Positions 28,266 to 36,812 of a DNA stretch of 64,000 nt are shown in pieces. The stretch comes from Vibrio sp. CB1-14 (GTDB taxonomy: Bacteria; Pseudomonadota; Gammaproteobacteria; Enterobacterales; Vibrionaceae), in contig NZ_CP115920.1 in the NCBI RefSeq assembly GCF_040412085.2, forward strand, positions 1,798,001 through 1,862,000, in the 5' to 3' direction. Position 1 is the stretch's first letter. Each line of letters starts with the position of its first letter. Position numbers and translations under genes: made by a program. Below the pieces are notes generated by a model. The model was not told where the DNA came from. It saw only the letters and a list, made by a program, of their open reading frames with translations, and searched no databases.

Positions 28266-29324
28266 TTAAGCGTGCGTATATACAAACCCACCATACATGT
28301 ACTTGGTTGCTTCGGCGCCGAGAATTACCACCTTGCTTCCTTTTGATAGCGCTCCGCTATTAACGAGTTTAGAAAAACTGCACCAAATAGCAGCAGAACC
28401 TAGGTTTCCCCAGTGTTTGGCGTCGTTAATGATCTTGGCTGGATCAATGTCTAGTGCTTCGGCCAGCATGGTGTCGATGTGGCCGCTTGCTTGATGGGGA
28501 ATGATGTAGTCAAAGTCGTTGAGCTCATAGCCACGGCTTCTCAAAGTTAGAATACTGGCTTGAAATAACGCTTCGCCGCTTTTTCTGACGTTGCTGGCAT
28601 CATGGTGAAAACGTGCTTTACCGTCTTGGGTATATACTGACATTGAGCCGCCATCTAGCGATAACCCCGGTGACTGTTCAACCCCAATTTGACCTGTAAA
28701 ACAGTCTGAAATCTTACCTACTCCCGGTACGTCTTCTGGAGCGATGATGACCCCGCCGGCACCATCACCCATTTGCATGTAATTGACCAACTGTGATTGG
28801 TCGAGAAACTCTGGGTGATAATCAAAGTACACGGACCCTGTTTCACTGCCGACAATCATTACAGGCTTGTTTAGCATCGCCATTCGTGGGATGGCGATTT
28901 GTAAGCCGCTTGAAAACCCAGTACAGGCTTGTCTTAACTCCATGAAAGGACCGTGATAGCGAAGCTTCTCTGCTACCCAAGCGATGCTAGGGGGGAGTTG
29001 AGTGTCCGGTGTCGTGGTGTGGCCAATTAAGTAGTCGACGGCGTCTAAACTAGTGTTCGATTGTTCAAGCAGTTGTGTCGCCACACTAACCACAAGATCA
29101 GAGTTACTTGGCGTCGGTGCGCTGGTATGGGAATAGATGCTGCGCGAGAAATGGCGTCCCTCAATACCTATAAATGGTGCGATTCGAGACGCGATTTTTG
29201 CGTAGCGTTTTCCTGCTAATCTTTCCAACGCATCTAACAGTTGTGCGTTGTTCAGATGTTGTTCTGGGAATAAATGGTGTGCGGCGAGCAGTGATACGCT
29301 ACCGGGCAGAAACGTTGCACTCAT
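28266..29324 (-). CDS. Beta-ketoacyl-ACP synthase III-like protein
   Basis: Thiolase-fold condensing enzyme. The catalytic triad is visible: Cys134 in RQACTGFSSGLQ, His277 in PHQASGHID and Asn307 in HWGNLGSAA. It differs from housekeeping FabH and lies far from a fab cluster, so it probably makes a special beta-keto product or signal. ATG 29324 is preferred: it begins one base after the stop of the upstream ferritin-like gene and has GGGAG upstream. The two genes are surely co-transcribed, suggesting the diiron protein acts on the same acyl chain. Confidence 0.85.
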   Translation of the reverse strand: MSATFLPGSVSLLAAHHLFPEQHLNNAQLLDALERLAGKRYAKIASRIAPFIGIEGRHFSRSIYSHTSAPTPSNSDLVVSVATQLLEQSNTSLDAVDYLIGHTTTPDTQLPPSIAWVAEKLRYHGPFMELRQACTGFSSGLQIAIPRMAMLNKPVMIVGSETGSVYFDYHPEFLDQSQLVNYMQMGDGAGGVIIAPEDVPGVGKISDCFTGQIGVEQSPGLSLDGGSMSVYTQDGKARFHHDASNVRKSGEALFQASILTLRSRGYELNDFDYIIPHQASGHIDTMLAEALDIDPAKIINDAKHWGNLGSAAIWCSFSKLVNSGALSKGSKVVILGAEATKYMYGGFVYTHA

Positions 29325-29325
29325 A

Positions 29326-30006
29326 TTAGCTCTCCCTGGCTTCAAAGATGTGCTCAAGCGTAATACCAAGCGTTTCAAACGCTTCTCGTTCAGTATTGAG
29401 TAATTTAAACAGCTTTTGTGAAATCAGTGTGTTGAGTGCTTGCCATCTTGCACGGTCGTATCCTAGAGCGAGAGCATGCTTTTTTGCGGCAGTAACATGA
29501 CGTGCTTCGTCTTGTTTGATGGAGCGGCATAACAAAACAAACGGATGATGCGGGTCAAGTCGACCTTTCTCCAGGTTCAGCATGATTTTACAAACCAAAG
29601 CGTCAAGACATGCGATTTGAGCAAAATGCTCTTCGAAAGTGTTTCTGGAACCCAGTGAAGCAAAAAAGCGCTGACTGCGGCGTTTTATCGCAACGACATC
29701 AGAAGGTTGCTCTAGCTGAGATTGCACAAACTCAAGTGCATCTTCATGGTATTGCTCATCAGCGACAATGCGTTCAAAGTCACTTTGGGCTGACGAGAGT
29801 GTTTGTGGAAGTTCACGTTGTGACTCGTTGTAGAACACCCATTGCGAGCTTTGTTCTCCACACACCAATAAAGGGAGTAGTCTAGATAGCGCAATTTTCT
29901 GTGGCTGTGTAAATTCGAATATCGTATTTCGATATTCGTGAAGCCAGTATTTAACCGGACTTTCACTGACACCTTCAAAAGGAACAGCGGGAAAACATGG
30001 TTTCAT
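29326..30006 (-). CDS. Ferritin-like (predicted diiron) protein paired with the KAS III gene
   Basis: I do not recognise a named family, but the helical protein has two ExxH metal-site motifs, ADEQYHEDAL (E84, H87) and KQDEARHVTAAKKH (E167, H170), plus EEHFAQ near 125-130. This is the pattern of ferritin-like diiron proteins, including oxygenases. ATG 30006 has GAGAG five bases upstream. It is the first gene of a two-gene operon with the beta-ketoacyl synthase. I infer oxidation or desaturation of a bound acyl group; this is not shown by the sequence. Confidence 0.65.
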   Translation of the reverse strand: MKPCFPAVPFEGVSESPVKYWLHEYRNTIFEFTQPQKIALSRLLPLLVCGEQSSQWVFYNESQRELPQTLSSAQSDFERIVADEQYHEDALEFVQSQLEQPSDVVAIKRRSQRFFASLGSRNTFEEHFAQIACLDALVCKIMLNLEKGRLDPHHPFVLLCRSIKQDEARHVTAAKKHALALGYDRARWQALNTLISQKLFKLLNTEREAFETLGITLEHIFEARES

Positions 30007-30190
30007 GGGCACTCTCAAAATCCTTTTACAACACACACCATACCAAGACCGAGGTAAAGCCGAATTCCTTTCTTTTACGTAAAGTTTTTTACGAAATTCA
30101 TATTCTTCTTATCTAAATCTTAGTTTATATCCTGATGAATTTACTTCTATGCTGAAAGTGTCAAATTGCATTACTTATCGGAGATGAGAC

Positions 30191-30964
30191 ATGACAGACG
30201 TTCCAAATGGATTGGTAGAAGGACGAGTTTTGGCAAAGAAGCAGTGGACTCAGAACTTGTTCAGTCTTGAAGTAACCGCTCCAATTGAGGAGTACGTGGC
30301 TGGGCAATTTACTAAACTCGGTTTGCTCAATGCTAACGGGGAGTGGGTACGCCGAGCCTATTCGATGGTCAATCATCCCAATCATGATTATGGTCATCAA
30401 CATTTGGAGTTTTTGATTATTGCAGATAGTGATGGTCAGTTATCACCGAAGCTTAATCAGCTTGTTTCAGGAGACACTATTTATGTAGGTAAACAACCTT
30501 CCGGCTTTATGACACTCGAAGAGGTACCGGAGCACGCGCGTGACTTGTGGATGTTGTCGACGGGCACTGCCGTTGGCCCATTTCTATCGATGTTAGATGA
30601 TGACAGTTTGGTAGATCGGTTTGATAAGATTGTATTGGTTCATGCAGTGAGACGAGCGGAAGAGCTTGTTTATGCTAAGACCGTTCAAGATGCACAGGCT
30701 CGGATGGGAAAGCAGTTTGAGTTTGTCTCGGTAGTTTCCAGAGAAAATCACCAAACCAGCTTGTCTGGGCGCATTCCTCAATTGTTGCTGGAAGGTAGGT
30801 TACAAAAGCATGTGGAGATGGAACTTAATGCACCTCATAGCTTTGTCTTTATGTGTGGTAACCCTGCCATGGTAAAAGACACAAGCTCTGCGCTAACAGA
30901 GCTTGGTTTAACAAAACATTTGCGAAGAAAACCAGGGCATTTTTCAAGTGAAAACTATTGGTGA
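30191..30964 (+). CDS. fpr: Ferredoxin/flavodoxin-NADP+ reductase
   Basis: FAD enzyme that exchanges electrons between NADPH and ferredoxin or flavodoxin. The FAD motif is RRAYSMVNHP (RxYS); the NADP site shows LSTGTAVGPFLSML and VHAVRRAEELVYA. It has the FMCGNPAMVKDTSSAL motif and ends in a C-terminal aromatic ENYW, as usual for bacterial Fpr. Length 257 fits. CGGAGATGAGAC precedes the ATG. It is divergent from the ferritin-like/KAS III pair, which might use its electrons, though that is inference. Confidence 0.93.
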   Translation: MTDVPNGLVEGRVLAKKQWTQNLFSLEVTAPIEEYVAGQFTKLGLLNANGEWVRRAYSMVNHPNHDYGHQHLEFLIIADSDGQLSPKLNQLVSGDTIYVGKQPSGFMTLEEVPEHARDLWMLSTGTAVGPFLSMLDDDSLVDRFDKIVLVHAVRRAEELVYAKTVQDAQARMGKQFEFVSVVSRENHQTSLSGRIPQLLLEGRLQKHVEMELNAPHSFVFMCGNPAMVKDTSSALTELGLTKHLRRKPGHFSSENYW

Positions 30965-30984
30965 TAATTAATTGTTGGTGACAA

Positions 30985-31416
30985 CTAGTAGGTATAACCA
31001 AGGCCAAAGTAGGCCGCTTCTAAGCCGGTGTTGTAACCGATATCTGCGGTGAAGCCTGTAACGCCAGTTTTAAACAGCAAGCCTACATTACCGTTGAATC
31101 GCAAATCCGATTCATAGGTTCTAAATGGCGCGTCTGTAATTTTTTCTTCACTTCGATTCGCTAAGCCTATACCAGCATAACCAACAAAGTTATCGCTGAG
31201 CGATTTAACCAATCCAACATTAAGGCCAAAATCATCATTATTCGGCCCAGTCCCTCCAGCCAAGTTAGCGTAGAAACCATAACTAAGATTTCTATCGTAA
31301 TACAGGCCCACACCAAAGCCACCTTCGCTGGTGGTACCGACCGAAACACTATTGTAGGTACCGGCGAATGAGAAAGTAGAGGCTAAACATAGACCAAGCA
31401 GAAGACGTTTTTTCAT
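30985..31416 (-). CDS. Small exported beta-barrel-like protein of unknown function
   Basis: 143 residues with a clear signal peptide (MKKRLLLGLCLASTFSFAG). The mature part alternates polar and hydrophobic residues with many Gly and aromatic positions (GGFGVGLYYDRNLSYGFYAN) and ends in the aromatic-terminated strand AYFGLGYTY. That C-terminus is typical of small outer-membrane barrels. No family is recognised. ATG 31416 follows AAGGG; the longer frame to 31461 would hide the signal peptide. Confidence 0.7.
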   Translation of the reverse strand: MKKRLLLGLCLASTFSFAGTYNSVSVGTTSEGGFGVGLYYDRNLSYGFYANLAGGTGPNNDDFGLNVGLVKSLSDNFVGYAGIGLANRSEEKITDAPFRTYESDLRFNGNVGLLFKTGVTGFTADIGYNTGLEAAYFGLGYTY

Positions 31417-31489
31417 GAGATCCCTTTTGTGTATGTGTGCCGTTTGTGTTTTTGGAAACACAATGTAGTTTCAGCTACTTACGATTCTA

Positions 31490-31520
31490 GCAAAAAGCCC
31501 CAACCGATGGGTTGGGGCTT
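31490..31520 (-). terminator. Terminator of nrfA
   Basis: AAGCCCCAACC (31495-31505) pairs with GGTTGGGGCTT (31510-31520), a perfect 11-bp stem. On the minus strand it continues into TTTTTG. Confidence 0.88.
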
Positions 31521-31562
31521 ACGTTAATCTCGAATGGATCACACATTCAATAGTGAGTAAAC

Positions 31563-32978
31563 CTAGTAGTTCGCCTCACGCTCAGCCGCTTCTTTATCCC
31601 ATTCTGGCACTACTGTTTCTAAGAAGTGCTTTTTCTCTGCGTTCATCTTATCCATATCCATCCCTAACGCCGCTTGCGCTTTCTCTTTAGTGGAAATGTC
31701 TGGGATCTCGACAGGGTCGGTGATGCCTTTTTTCGCGAGTAAGCGAATCAGTTTTGCACGAGCGTCAGCCGCTTTGTCGACTGATGTACCTAGAATTTCT
31801 AGCGCCATTTCCGGTGCATGCATGTGCACGCCGTGAGATGCGATTGCGTAGTCCCAACGCCACTGCGCATGACGAATATCCGTTAGGATTGGCTTCATTT
31901 CTTCCTCGGTTGCACCTGCATCCCATGCAGCTCCAGCTTCAAAGTGAGCGGCTACGATTTGCTTTTCTGCTGTGAGTTTCATGTTCAGTACTTGTGCTTT
32001 GCGAGTCGATACGATGCCTTGTAGCTGATCTTTGCTCTGAGTATGGCAGTTTGCACAGGTGTCTTCGAAGCGGTCAAACGGGTTACCAACTTTATGATCA
32101 GTATAAACAGTACCATCTTCTTTGGTTACTTTCGGCATATGGCAGTCGACACAAACAACGCCGTTTTTGCCATGGATGCCGTCACGCCAAGTTTCATAGC
32201 CCGGGTGCTGAGCTTTTAGCATAGGCGCTTTAGAGACGGCGTGTTGCCAGTCTTTAAAGTTGAGCGCGTCGTAGTACTGTTCCATCTCTCCAACGGTGGT
32301 GCCCATATCCCAAGGGAATTTCACGGCTTTCGTTGGCCCTGTGAAGTAATACTCAACGTGGCACTGAGCACAAACCGAAGCTTGTTTATCTAAACGCGAT
32401 TGCTCATCAAATTTTTTACCAATTGCTTCAAAGGCGCGTTCAACGTAAGGGCGGGTCAGCGCGAGTTCAGGTTCGCCGTTCTTGAATTTTTCACTGCGGG
32501 TGTCGTGGCAATCTGCACAGCCGATAGGGTTTGAAATTTCAGCGCCTAAACGTGCCCATTTTCCTTCAAAGTATCCGTCTTCGCCGCGCTCATCGATAAC
32601 ACGCGCAACATCCGGGCTTTTACAGCTCCAACAGGCCATTGGCATTGGGCCTGATTTAGGGTCGGTTGGGCCACCCGTTCTAAGTGTTTGACGTACATCA
32701 TCAAGTGCATAGAAGTGTCCACGAGCTTTGTTGTAATCTTTGGCAAAGCCGTAGCCTGCCCATAAGATCACCATGTTAGGATCGTGGGCAAGGGCGTCTT
32801 CGATTTCGACACTCTCGCTCGTTTGTTTCCAAGAATGGTATTGGTCAGGATGGTCTTGTTCGTAGGCCTGATTTCTTGGATCCATTAACTCTTTTTCAGA
32901 GGCAGCAAAAGCGGGCACACTTGCGGTGCCTAATATTGCTAATGCAGCAACGGAACTTATAATCCAGTGCTTGTTCAC
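31563..32978 (-). CDS. nrfA: Periplasmic cytochrome c nitrite reductase (ammonia-forming), catalytic subunit
   Basis: Pentahaem enzyme that reduces nitrite to ammonia with six electrons. It has a signal peptide ending PAFAA, the special active-site haem motif CWSCK (residues 116-120), and four ordinary CxxCH motifs in order: CADCH, CAQCH, CVDCH and CANCH. The Lys-ligated haem requires the NrfEFG-type lyase. I chose GTG 32978 because GGAG lies eight bases upstream; the frame is open to 33023 but lacks start signals. Length 471 fits. It is divergent from nrfBCD, unlike the single E. coli operon, and shares a roughly 500-bp regulatory region with it. Confidence 0.96.
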   Translation of the reverse strand: MNKHWIISSVAALAILGTASVPAFAASEKELMDPRNQAYEQDHPDQYHSWKQTSESVEIEDALAHDPNMVILWAGYGFAKDYNKARGHFYALDDVRQTLRTGGPTDPKSGPMPMACWSCKSPDVARVIDERGEDGYFEGKWARLGAEISNPIGCADCHDTRSEKFKNGEPELALTRPYVERAFEAIGKKFDEQSRLDKQASVCAQCHVEYYFTGPTKAVKFPWDMGTTVGEMEQYYDALNFKDWQHAVSKAPMLKAQHPGYETWRDGIHGKNGVVCVDCHMPKVTKEDGTVYTDHKVGNPFDRFEDTCANCHTQSKDQLQGIVSTRKAQVLNMKLTAEKQIVAAHFEAGAAWDAGATEEEMKPILTDIRHAQWRWDYAIASHGVHMHAPEMALEILGTSVDKAADARAKLIRLLAKKGITDPVEIPDISTKEKAQAALGMDMDKMNAEKKHFLETVVPEWDKEAAEREANY

Positions 32979-33114
32979 GATGGTATCTCCATATTCTAAT
33001 TTTTGAAATGCGTTGTGGGGCAAATTTCCTAAACAAGATTTGGAGATGTCTAATGATAGACGTATTCATATTAACTCATAGATAGAAATATTTTATTACA
33101 GCTCGACCTATTTA

Positions 33115-33128
33115 CTGTTTTAGATCAA
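33115..33128 (-). promoter_or_regulatory. FNR-like site upstream of nrfA
   Basis: On the minus strand TTGATCTAAAACAG has one perfect FNR half-site (TTGAT) and a partner matching 3 of 5. Its centre lies about 39-42 bp upstream of a plausible start site below the TAAAAT -10 element, the usual activating position. Confidence 0.45.
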
Positions 33129-33163
33129 TTTAACTAGGTGATGAAGCTCACATCTATATCCAT

Positions 33164-33181
33164 CTAACCCTAAAGGGTTAG
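33164..33181. promoter_or_regulatory. NarP/NarL-type 7-2-7 dyad in the nrf regulatory region
   Basis: CTAACCCTAAAGGGTTAG contains TAACCCT-AA-AGGGTTA, two mirror heptamers separated by two bases. Each differs from the TACYYMT consensus by one base. This 7-2-7 arrangement is specific to NarL/NarP-type response regulators. It sits about 51 bp upstream of the FNR-like site when read toward nrfA. Confidence 0.6.
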
Positions 33182-33255
33182 TGTTTTTTGGTTCGGGGAT
33201 GAATTTCATATCCATTAAAAACAATGGGTTATGTAAAAATTCACACAGCAATAAT

Positions 33256-33271
33256 AGTGATATTGCTCACT
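33256..33271. promoter_or_regulatory. CRP-like site in the nrf regulatory region
   Basis: AGTGATATTGCTCACT has the CRP core GTGA-N6-TCAC intact, with flanking A and T in place of the consensus T and A. It lies between the NarP dyad and nrfB, 212 bp before the nrfB start. Confidence 0.4.
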
Positions 33272-33482
33272 AATTAAACGTTGGCTGTTAGGGGAATACA
33301 GATAGTCGTACTATTATATATTCGTGAAGCGTTGTGGCTCATCCTAAATAAGAATTGATTTCATTTCTGAGTAATTTCGGACTTATTTTAAATAGTTCGC
33401 TGATTGAAAGGAAAAGTCATTGGTTATTAATCCGATAAGTGAATGTTTAGGTTCGCAATATTGGGTTTAAGGAAAGGATAAA

Positions 33483-34076
33483 ATGGGCAATGTTAAATTG
33501 ACCATGGTGATAATGCTTCAGGCTCTCCTAGCATTTACTCTCTGTGGTTATTCACTCAATGCCTTTGCCGACGATGCAGCCCTCGTGCAAGAAGGGGACT
33601 CTACACGGCATAAGGTGGAGTTGATACGTGATAAGGATTACAAATGTATCCAATGTCACAAAGACTCGAAACAAACTCTGGCAGGCTCTCATGGAGAGAA
33701 TGTTATCGAGATCAGAGGTACGGCGCCAAGCTGTACAGACTGTCATAGTAATATCGGCCCAGACCATCGTGATGGCGCGTCGACGGTGATTAAATATCAT
33801 GCTGCACAGTCTCAACCTGGCACAGATAAAACCTGGTTAGATCCAGAAGCCATTCTCAAAGCAAACAGTCGATGTACGGATTGTCATCAACCGCAATATC
33901 TACAAAAAGATAGTTGGACGCATGACGTTCACGCAAAGAATCTAACCTGTACCAATTGTCATTCAGTTCATGCTGAGAAAGCCAAAGTGCTCTCTTACGA
34001 CCACAAAGCAAAAATTAAGATGTGTGTCGATTGCCATAAAGACTTCAACGAAAAACGTGAAGAGGAGGGCAAGTAA
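33483..34076 (+). CDS. nrfB: Pentahaem cytochrome NrfB, electron donor to NrfA
   Basis: Periplasmic c-type cytochrome that passes electrons from the NrfCD quinol dehydrogenase to NrfA. It has a signal peptide ending SLNAFAD and five CxxCH motifs (CIQCH, CTDCH, CTDCH, CTNCH, CVDCH). Length 197 is close to E. coli NrfB. AAGGAAAGGATAAA precedes the ATG. It leads the nrfBCD run; nrfC starts one base after its stop codon. Confidence 0.94.
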   Translation: MGNVKLTMVIMLQALLAFTLCGYSLNAFADDAALVQEGDSTRHKVELIRDKDYKCIQCHKDSKQTLAGSHGENVIEIRGTAPSCTDCHSNIGPDHRDGASTVIKYHAAQSQPGTDKTWLDPEAILKANSRCTDCHQPQYLQKDSWTHDVHAKNLTCTNCHSVHAEKAKVLSYDHKAKIKMCVDCHKDFNEKREEEGK

Positions 34077-34077
34077 T

Positions 34078-34767
34078 ATGAGTTGTTCAAGACGAAATTT
34101 CCTTGCCGGCACGGGCGCAGTGATATTCACCACGGGTGTGGCAACAACTTCAGTCATCACTGCACGTAGTTCAGTGGCAAGTGAAGAAACTGAGAAAGCA
34201 GTGCGTTATGGCATGCTTCATGACGAAAATGCTTGTATTGGCTGTACTGCTTGTACCGATGCCTGTCGTGAGGTCAATAAAGTGCCTGAAGGGGTATCCA
34301 GACTGGAAATCCACCGCTCAGAGCCTATCGGCGAGTACCCTGATGTGGAGTACCGATTCACTCGTGAGTCCTGCCAGCATTGTGAGAACCCTCCTTGTGT
34401 TTATGTGTGTCCAACGGGCGCTGCATACAAAGATGAGAAGACAGGCATTATCGACGTACACAAAGAGAAGTGCGTGGGTTGTGGTTACTGTTTAGCAGCT
34501 TGCCCTTATCAAGTGCGCTTTTTCCACCCTGAGGATCACTCTGCAGACAAATGTAATTTCTGCCGTGATACTAATTTGGCGCAGGGCAAACTGCCGGCAT
34601 GTGTAGAGAGCTGTCCAACCAAGGCATTGGTGTTCGGTGATTTGAATGATCCCAATAGCGATATCAACAAAATGCTGAGCATTAAAGTGATTTATCGCGA
34701 TAAGGAGCATCTAGGCACGAAACCTAAGTTGTTCAAAGCCGCATTCCATAAGGGAGGTGTAGTATGA
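34078..34767 (+). CDS. nrfC: Iron-sulfur subunit of the Nrf quinol dehydrogenase
   Basis: Periplasmic 4x[4Fe-4S] ferredoxin-type protein. It has a Tat signal (SRRNFLAGTGAV) and cysteine clusters CIGCTACTDAC, CQHCENPPCVYVC, CVGCGYCLAAC and CNFC...C. The frame is open upstream, but ATG 34078 sits right after nrfB with GAGGAGGGCAAG as ribosome-binding site. Length 229 fits NrfC. It overlaps nrfD by four bases. Confidence 0.95.
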   Translation: MSCSRRNFLAGTGAVIFTTGVATTSVITARSSVASEETEKAVRYGMLHDENACIGCTACTDACREVNKVPEGVSRLEIHRSEPIGEYPDVEYRFTRESCQHCENPPCVYVCPTGAAYKDEKTGIIDVHKEKCVGCGYCLAACPYQVRFFHPEDHSADKCNFCRDTNLAQGKLPACVESCPTKALVFGDLNDPNSDINKMLSIKVIYRDKEHLGTKPKLFKAAFHKGGVV

Positions 34768-35720
34768 GTACGTGGGAAACAGCCTTTCATTTCGACTCCC
34801 TTGTTTGGGACTGGATCATTGCGATCTATCTTTTCTTGGCAGGCATGTCTGCAGGCTCCGCTCTAATTGCCATTTACCTCAAGCGTAAGGTTATCGAAGG
34901 CGACCCCGCGCAAAACGGCATTATGAAGGCGATGGCTTGGCTCGCGCCTTTTGGCATCATTGTTGGTTTGCTTATTTTGGTATTCCACCTGACCAAACCG
35001 TTAGAGTTCTGGAAAATCATGATTTACTACAACCCATCCTCGGTGATGTCGATGGGTGTCATCTTATTCCAAGTTTATATGGCGGTGTTGTTTGTCTGGA
35101 TTGGTATGATCTTCAGAAAGCCAATCATGGATGTGTTGGGAAGCAAATTCGATTTTGTTGAAACCATTTTGCTCAAGCTTGAGAAAATTGAAAACGGACT
35201 AGAGCTGTTTTTGGGTTTTCTGGCTATCGTATTGGCGGCGTATACGGGCTTCTTACTGTCCGCACTAAAAACGTACCCGATGCTAAATAACCCAGTACTG
35301 CCAATCTTGTTCTTGTTCTCGAGCTTGTCTTCGGGTGCTGCAGCGAGTTTGCTGTTCGGCATTCTAGTGTTCAAAGAAGATTCACATAGCCCAAGCGTGA
35401 AGTGGGTGCACAGCTTTGAGCGTCCAGTGGTGTTGTTTGAGCTGTTTGTGATAGTGACCTTCTTTACTGGCCTTATCTTCAGCGGTGGTCAAAACGAAGT
35501 CGCTGCATGGAGTGCCATCGGCGGTGGTTTTTGGTCTAGCTGGTTCTGGTATGGCGTGATTGGTATCGGGATGTTGTTGCCATTGGCGCTAAACTACTTT
35601 AGCCCAGGAGAAGTGAAGTTGAATCACGGATTTATTCTTGTGGTCACTACTTTGAGTTTGATTGGGGTGTTGATGCTGCGTACGTTTGTTTTGTATGCGG
35701 GGCAGATGACGGTGGTTTAG
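34764..35720 (+). CDS. nrfD: Membrane subunit of the Nrf quinol dehydrogenase
   Basis: Inner-membrane quinol-oxidising subunit of the NrfD/PsrC family, with about eight to nine hydrophobic helices and 318 residues. Typical are FHFDSLVWDWIIAIYLFLAG near the N-terminus, GFLLSALKTYPMLNNPVLPI in the middle and a hydrophobic end. It overlaps nrfC by four bases. Immediately after it starts the 124-bp hairpin array rather than nrfE. Confidence 0.94.
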   Translation: MSTWETAFHFDSLVWDWIIAIYLFLAGMSAGSALIAIYLKRKVIEGDPAQNGIMKAMAWLAPFGIIVGLLILVFHLTKPLEFWKIMIYYNPSSVMSMGVILFQVYMAVLFVWIGMIFRKPIMDVLGSKFDFVETILLKLEKIENGLELFLGFLAIVLAAYTGFLLSALKTYPMLNNPVLPILFLFSSLSSGAAASLLFGILVFKEDSHSPSVKWVHSFERPVVLFELFVIVTFFTGLIFSGGQNEVAAWSAIGGGFWSSWFWYGVIGIGMLLPLALNYFSPGEVKLNHGFILVVTTLSLIGVLMLRTFVLYAGQMTVV

Positions 35721-35750
35721 GGGGGGATGTTTAATGCGGACTCCTAACCC

Positions 35751-36800
35751 CCGTCATTCCTGCGCAGGCAGGAATCTTCTGGAGGCTTGGTGCACGCTTT
35801 GAGTAGACCCCTGCCTACGCAGGGGTGACGGCTTCTTTAATAGGAATGAGTAGAGAGCACAAGACTCTCAACAACCGTCATTCCTGTGCAGACAGGAATC
35901 TTCTGGAGGCATGGTGCACGCTTTGAGTAGACCCCTGCCTACGCAGGGGTGACGGCTTCTTTAATAGGAATGAGTAGAGAGCACAAGACTCTCAACAACC
36001 GTCATTCCTGTGCAGACAGGAATCTACTGGAGGCTTGGTGCATGCTTTAAGTAGACCCCTGCCTACGCAGGGGTGACGGGTTCTTTAATACGAATGAGTA
36101 GAGAGCACATGACTCTCAACAACCGTCATTCCTGTGCAGACAGGAATCTTCTGAGGGCTTGGTGCACGCTTTGAGTAGCCCCCTGCCTACGCAGGGGTGA
36201 CGGCTTCTTTAATAGGAATGAGTAGAGAGCACAAGACTCTCAACAACCGTCATTCCTGTGCAGACAGGAATTTTCTGGAGGCTTGGTGCACGCTTTGAGT
36301 AGACCCCTGCCTACGCAGGGGTGACGACTTCTTTAATGGGAATGAGTGGAGAGTACAAGACTTTCAACAACCGTCATTCCTGTGCAGACAGGAATCTACT
36401 GGAGGCTTGGTGCACGCTTGAGTAGCCCCCTGCCTACGCAGGGGTGACGGCTTCTTTAATAGGAATGAGTAGAGAGCACAAGACTCTCAACAACCGTCAC
36501 TCCTGTGCAGACAGGAATCTACCGGAGGCTTGGTGCACGCTTTGAGTAGCCCCCTGCCTACGCAGGGGTGACGGCTTCTTTAGTAGGAATGAGTAGAAAG
36601 TACAAGACTCTCAACAACCGTCATTCCTGTGCAGACAGGAATCTACCGGAGGCTTGGTGCATGCTTTAAGTAGACCCCTGCCTACGCAGGGGTGACGGCT
36701 TCTTTAGTAGGAATGAGTAGAGAGTACAAGACTCTCAACAACCGTCATTCCTGTGCAGACAGGAATCTACTGGAGGCTTGGTGCACGCTTTTAATAGGAA
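35751..36800. repeat. Tandem array of 124-bp double-hairpin units inside the nrf gene run
   Basis: Units begin with CCGTCA at 35751, 35875, 35999, 36123, 36247, 36371, 36494, 36618 and 36742. Seven of the eight intervals are 124 bp and one is 123 bp. Each unit holds a first hairpin (ATTCCTG...CAGGAAT), a spacer with GGAGGCTTGGTGCACGC, a second hairpin (CCCCTGCctacGCAGGGG) and TGACGG, which pairs with the CCGTCA at the unit start. A spacer with GAGAG...CTCTC follows. The ninth unit has lost the second hairpin. The arms resemble the REP-like GTCATTCC...GGAATC elements common in proteobacteria. Copies differ by few substitutions, so expansion looks recent. Confidence 0.95.
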
Positions 36801-36812
36801 CCAAATCATTAC

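Larger units (their letters stand above)
32979..33482. other. nrfA/nrfB divergent regulatory region
   Basis: About 500 bp with no gene. It contains the FNR-like, NarP-like and CRP-like sites listed separately, plus a TAAAAT -10-like element for nrfA at 33090-33095 on the minus strand. AAGGAAAGG supplies the nrfB ribosome-binding site. Confidence 0.7.

Noticed and set aside
30191..30964. A possible operon of fpr with the KAS III/ferritin-like pair.
   Set aside because: fpr lies on the opposite strand and diverges from the pair; only a shared promoter region is possible.
35751..36800. The repeat array as a CRISPR locus.
   Set aside because: Repeats and spacers are not distinguishable: the full 124-bp unit is nearly identical from copy to copy, with no unique spacers and no cas genes.
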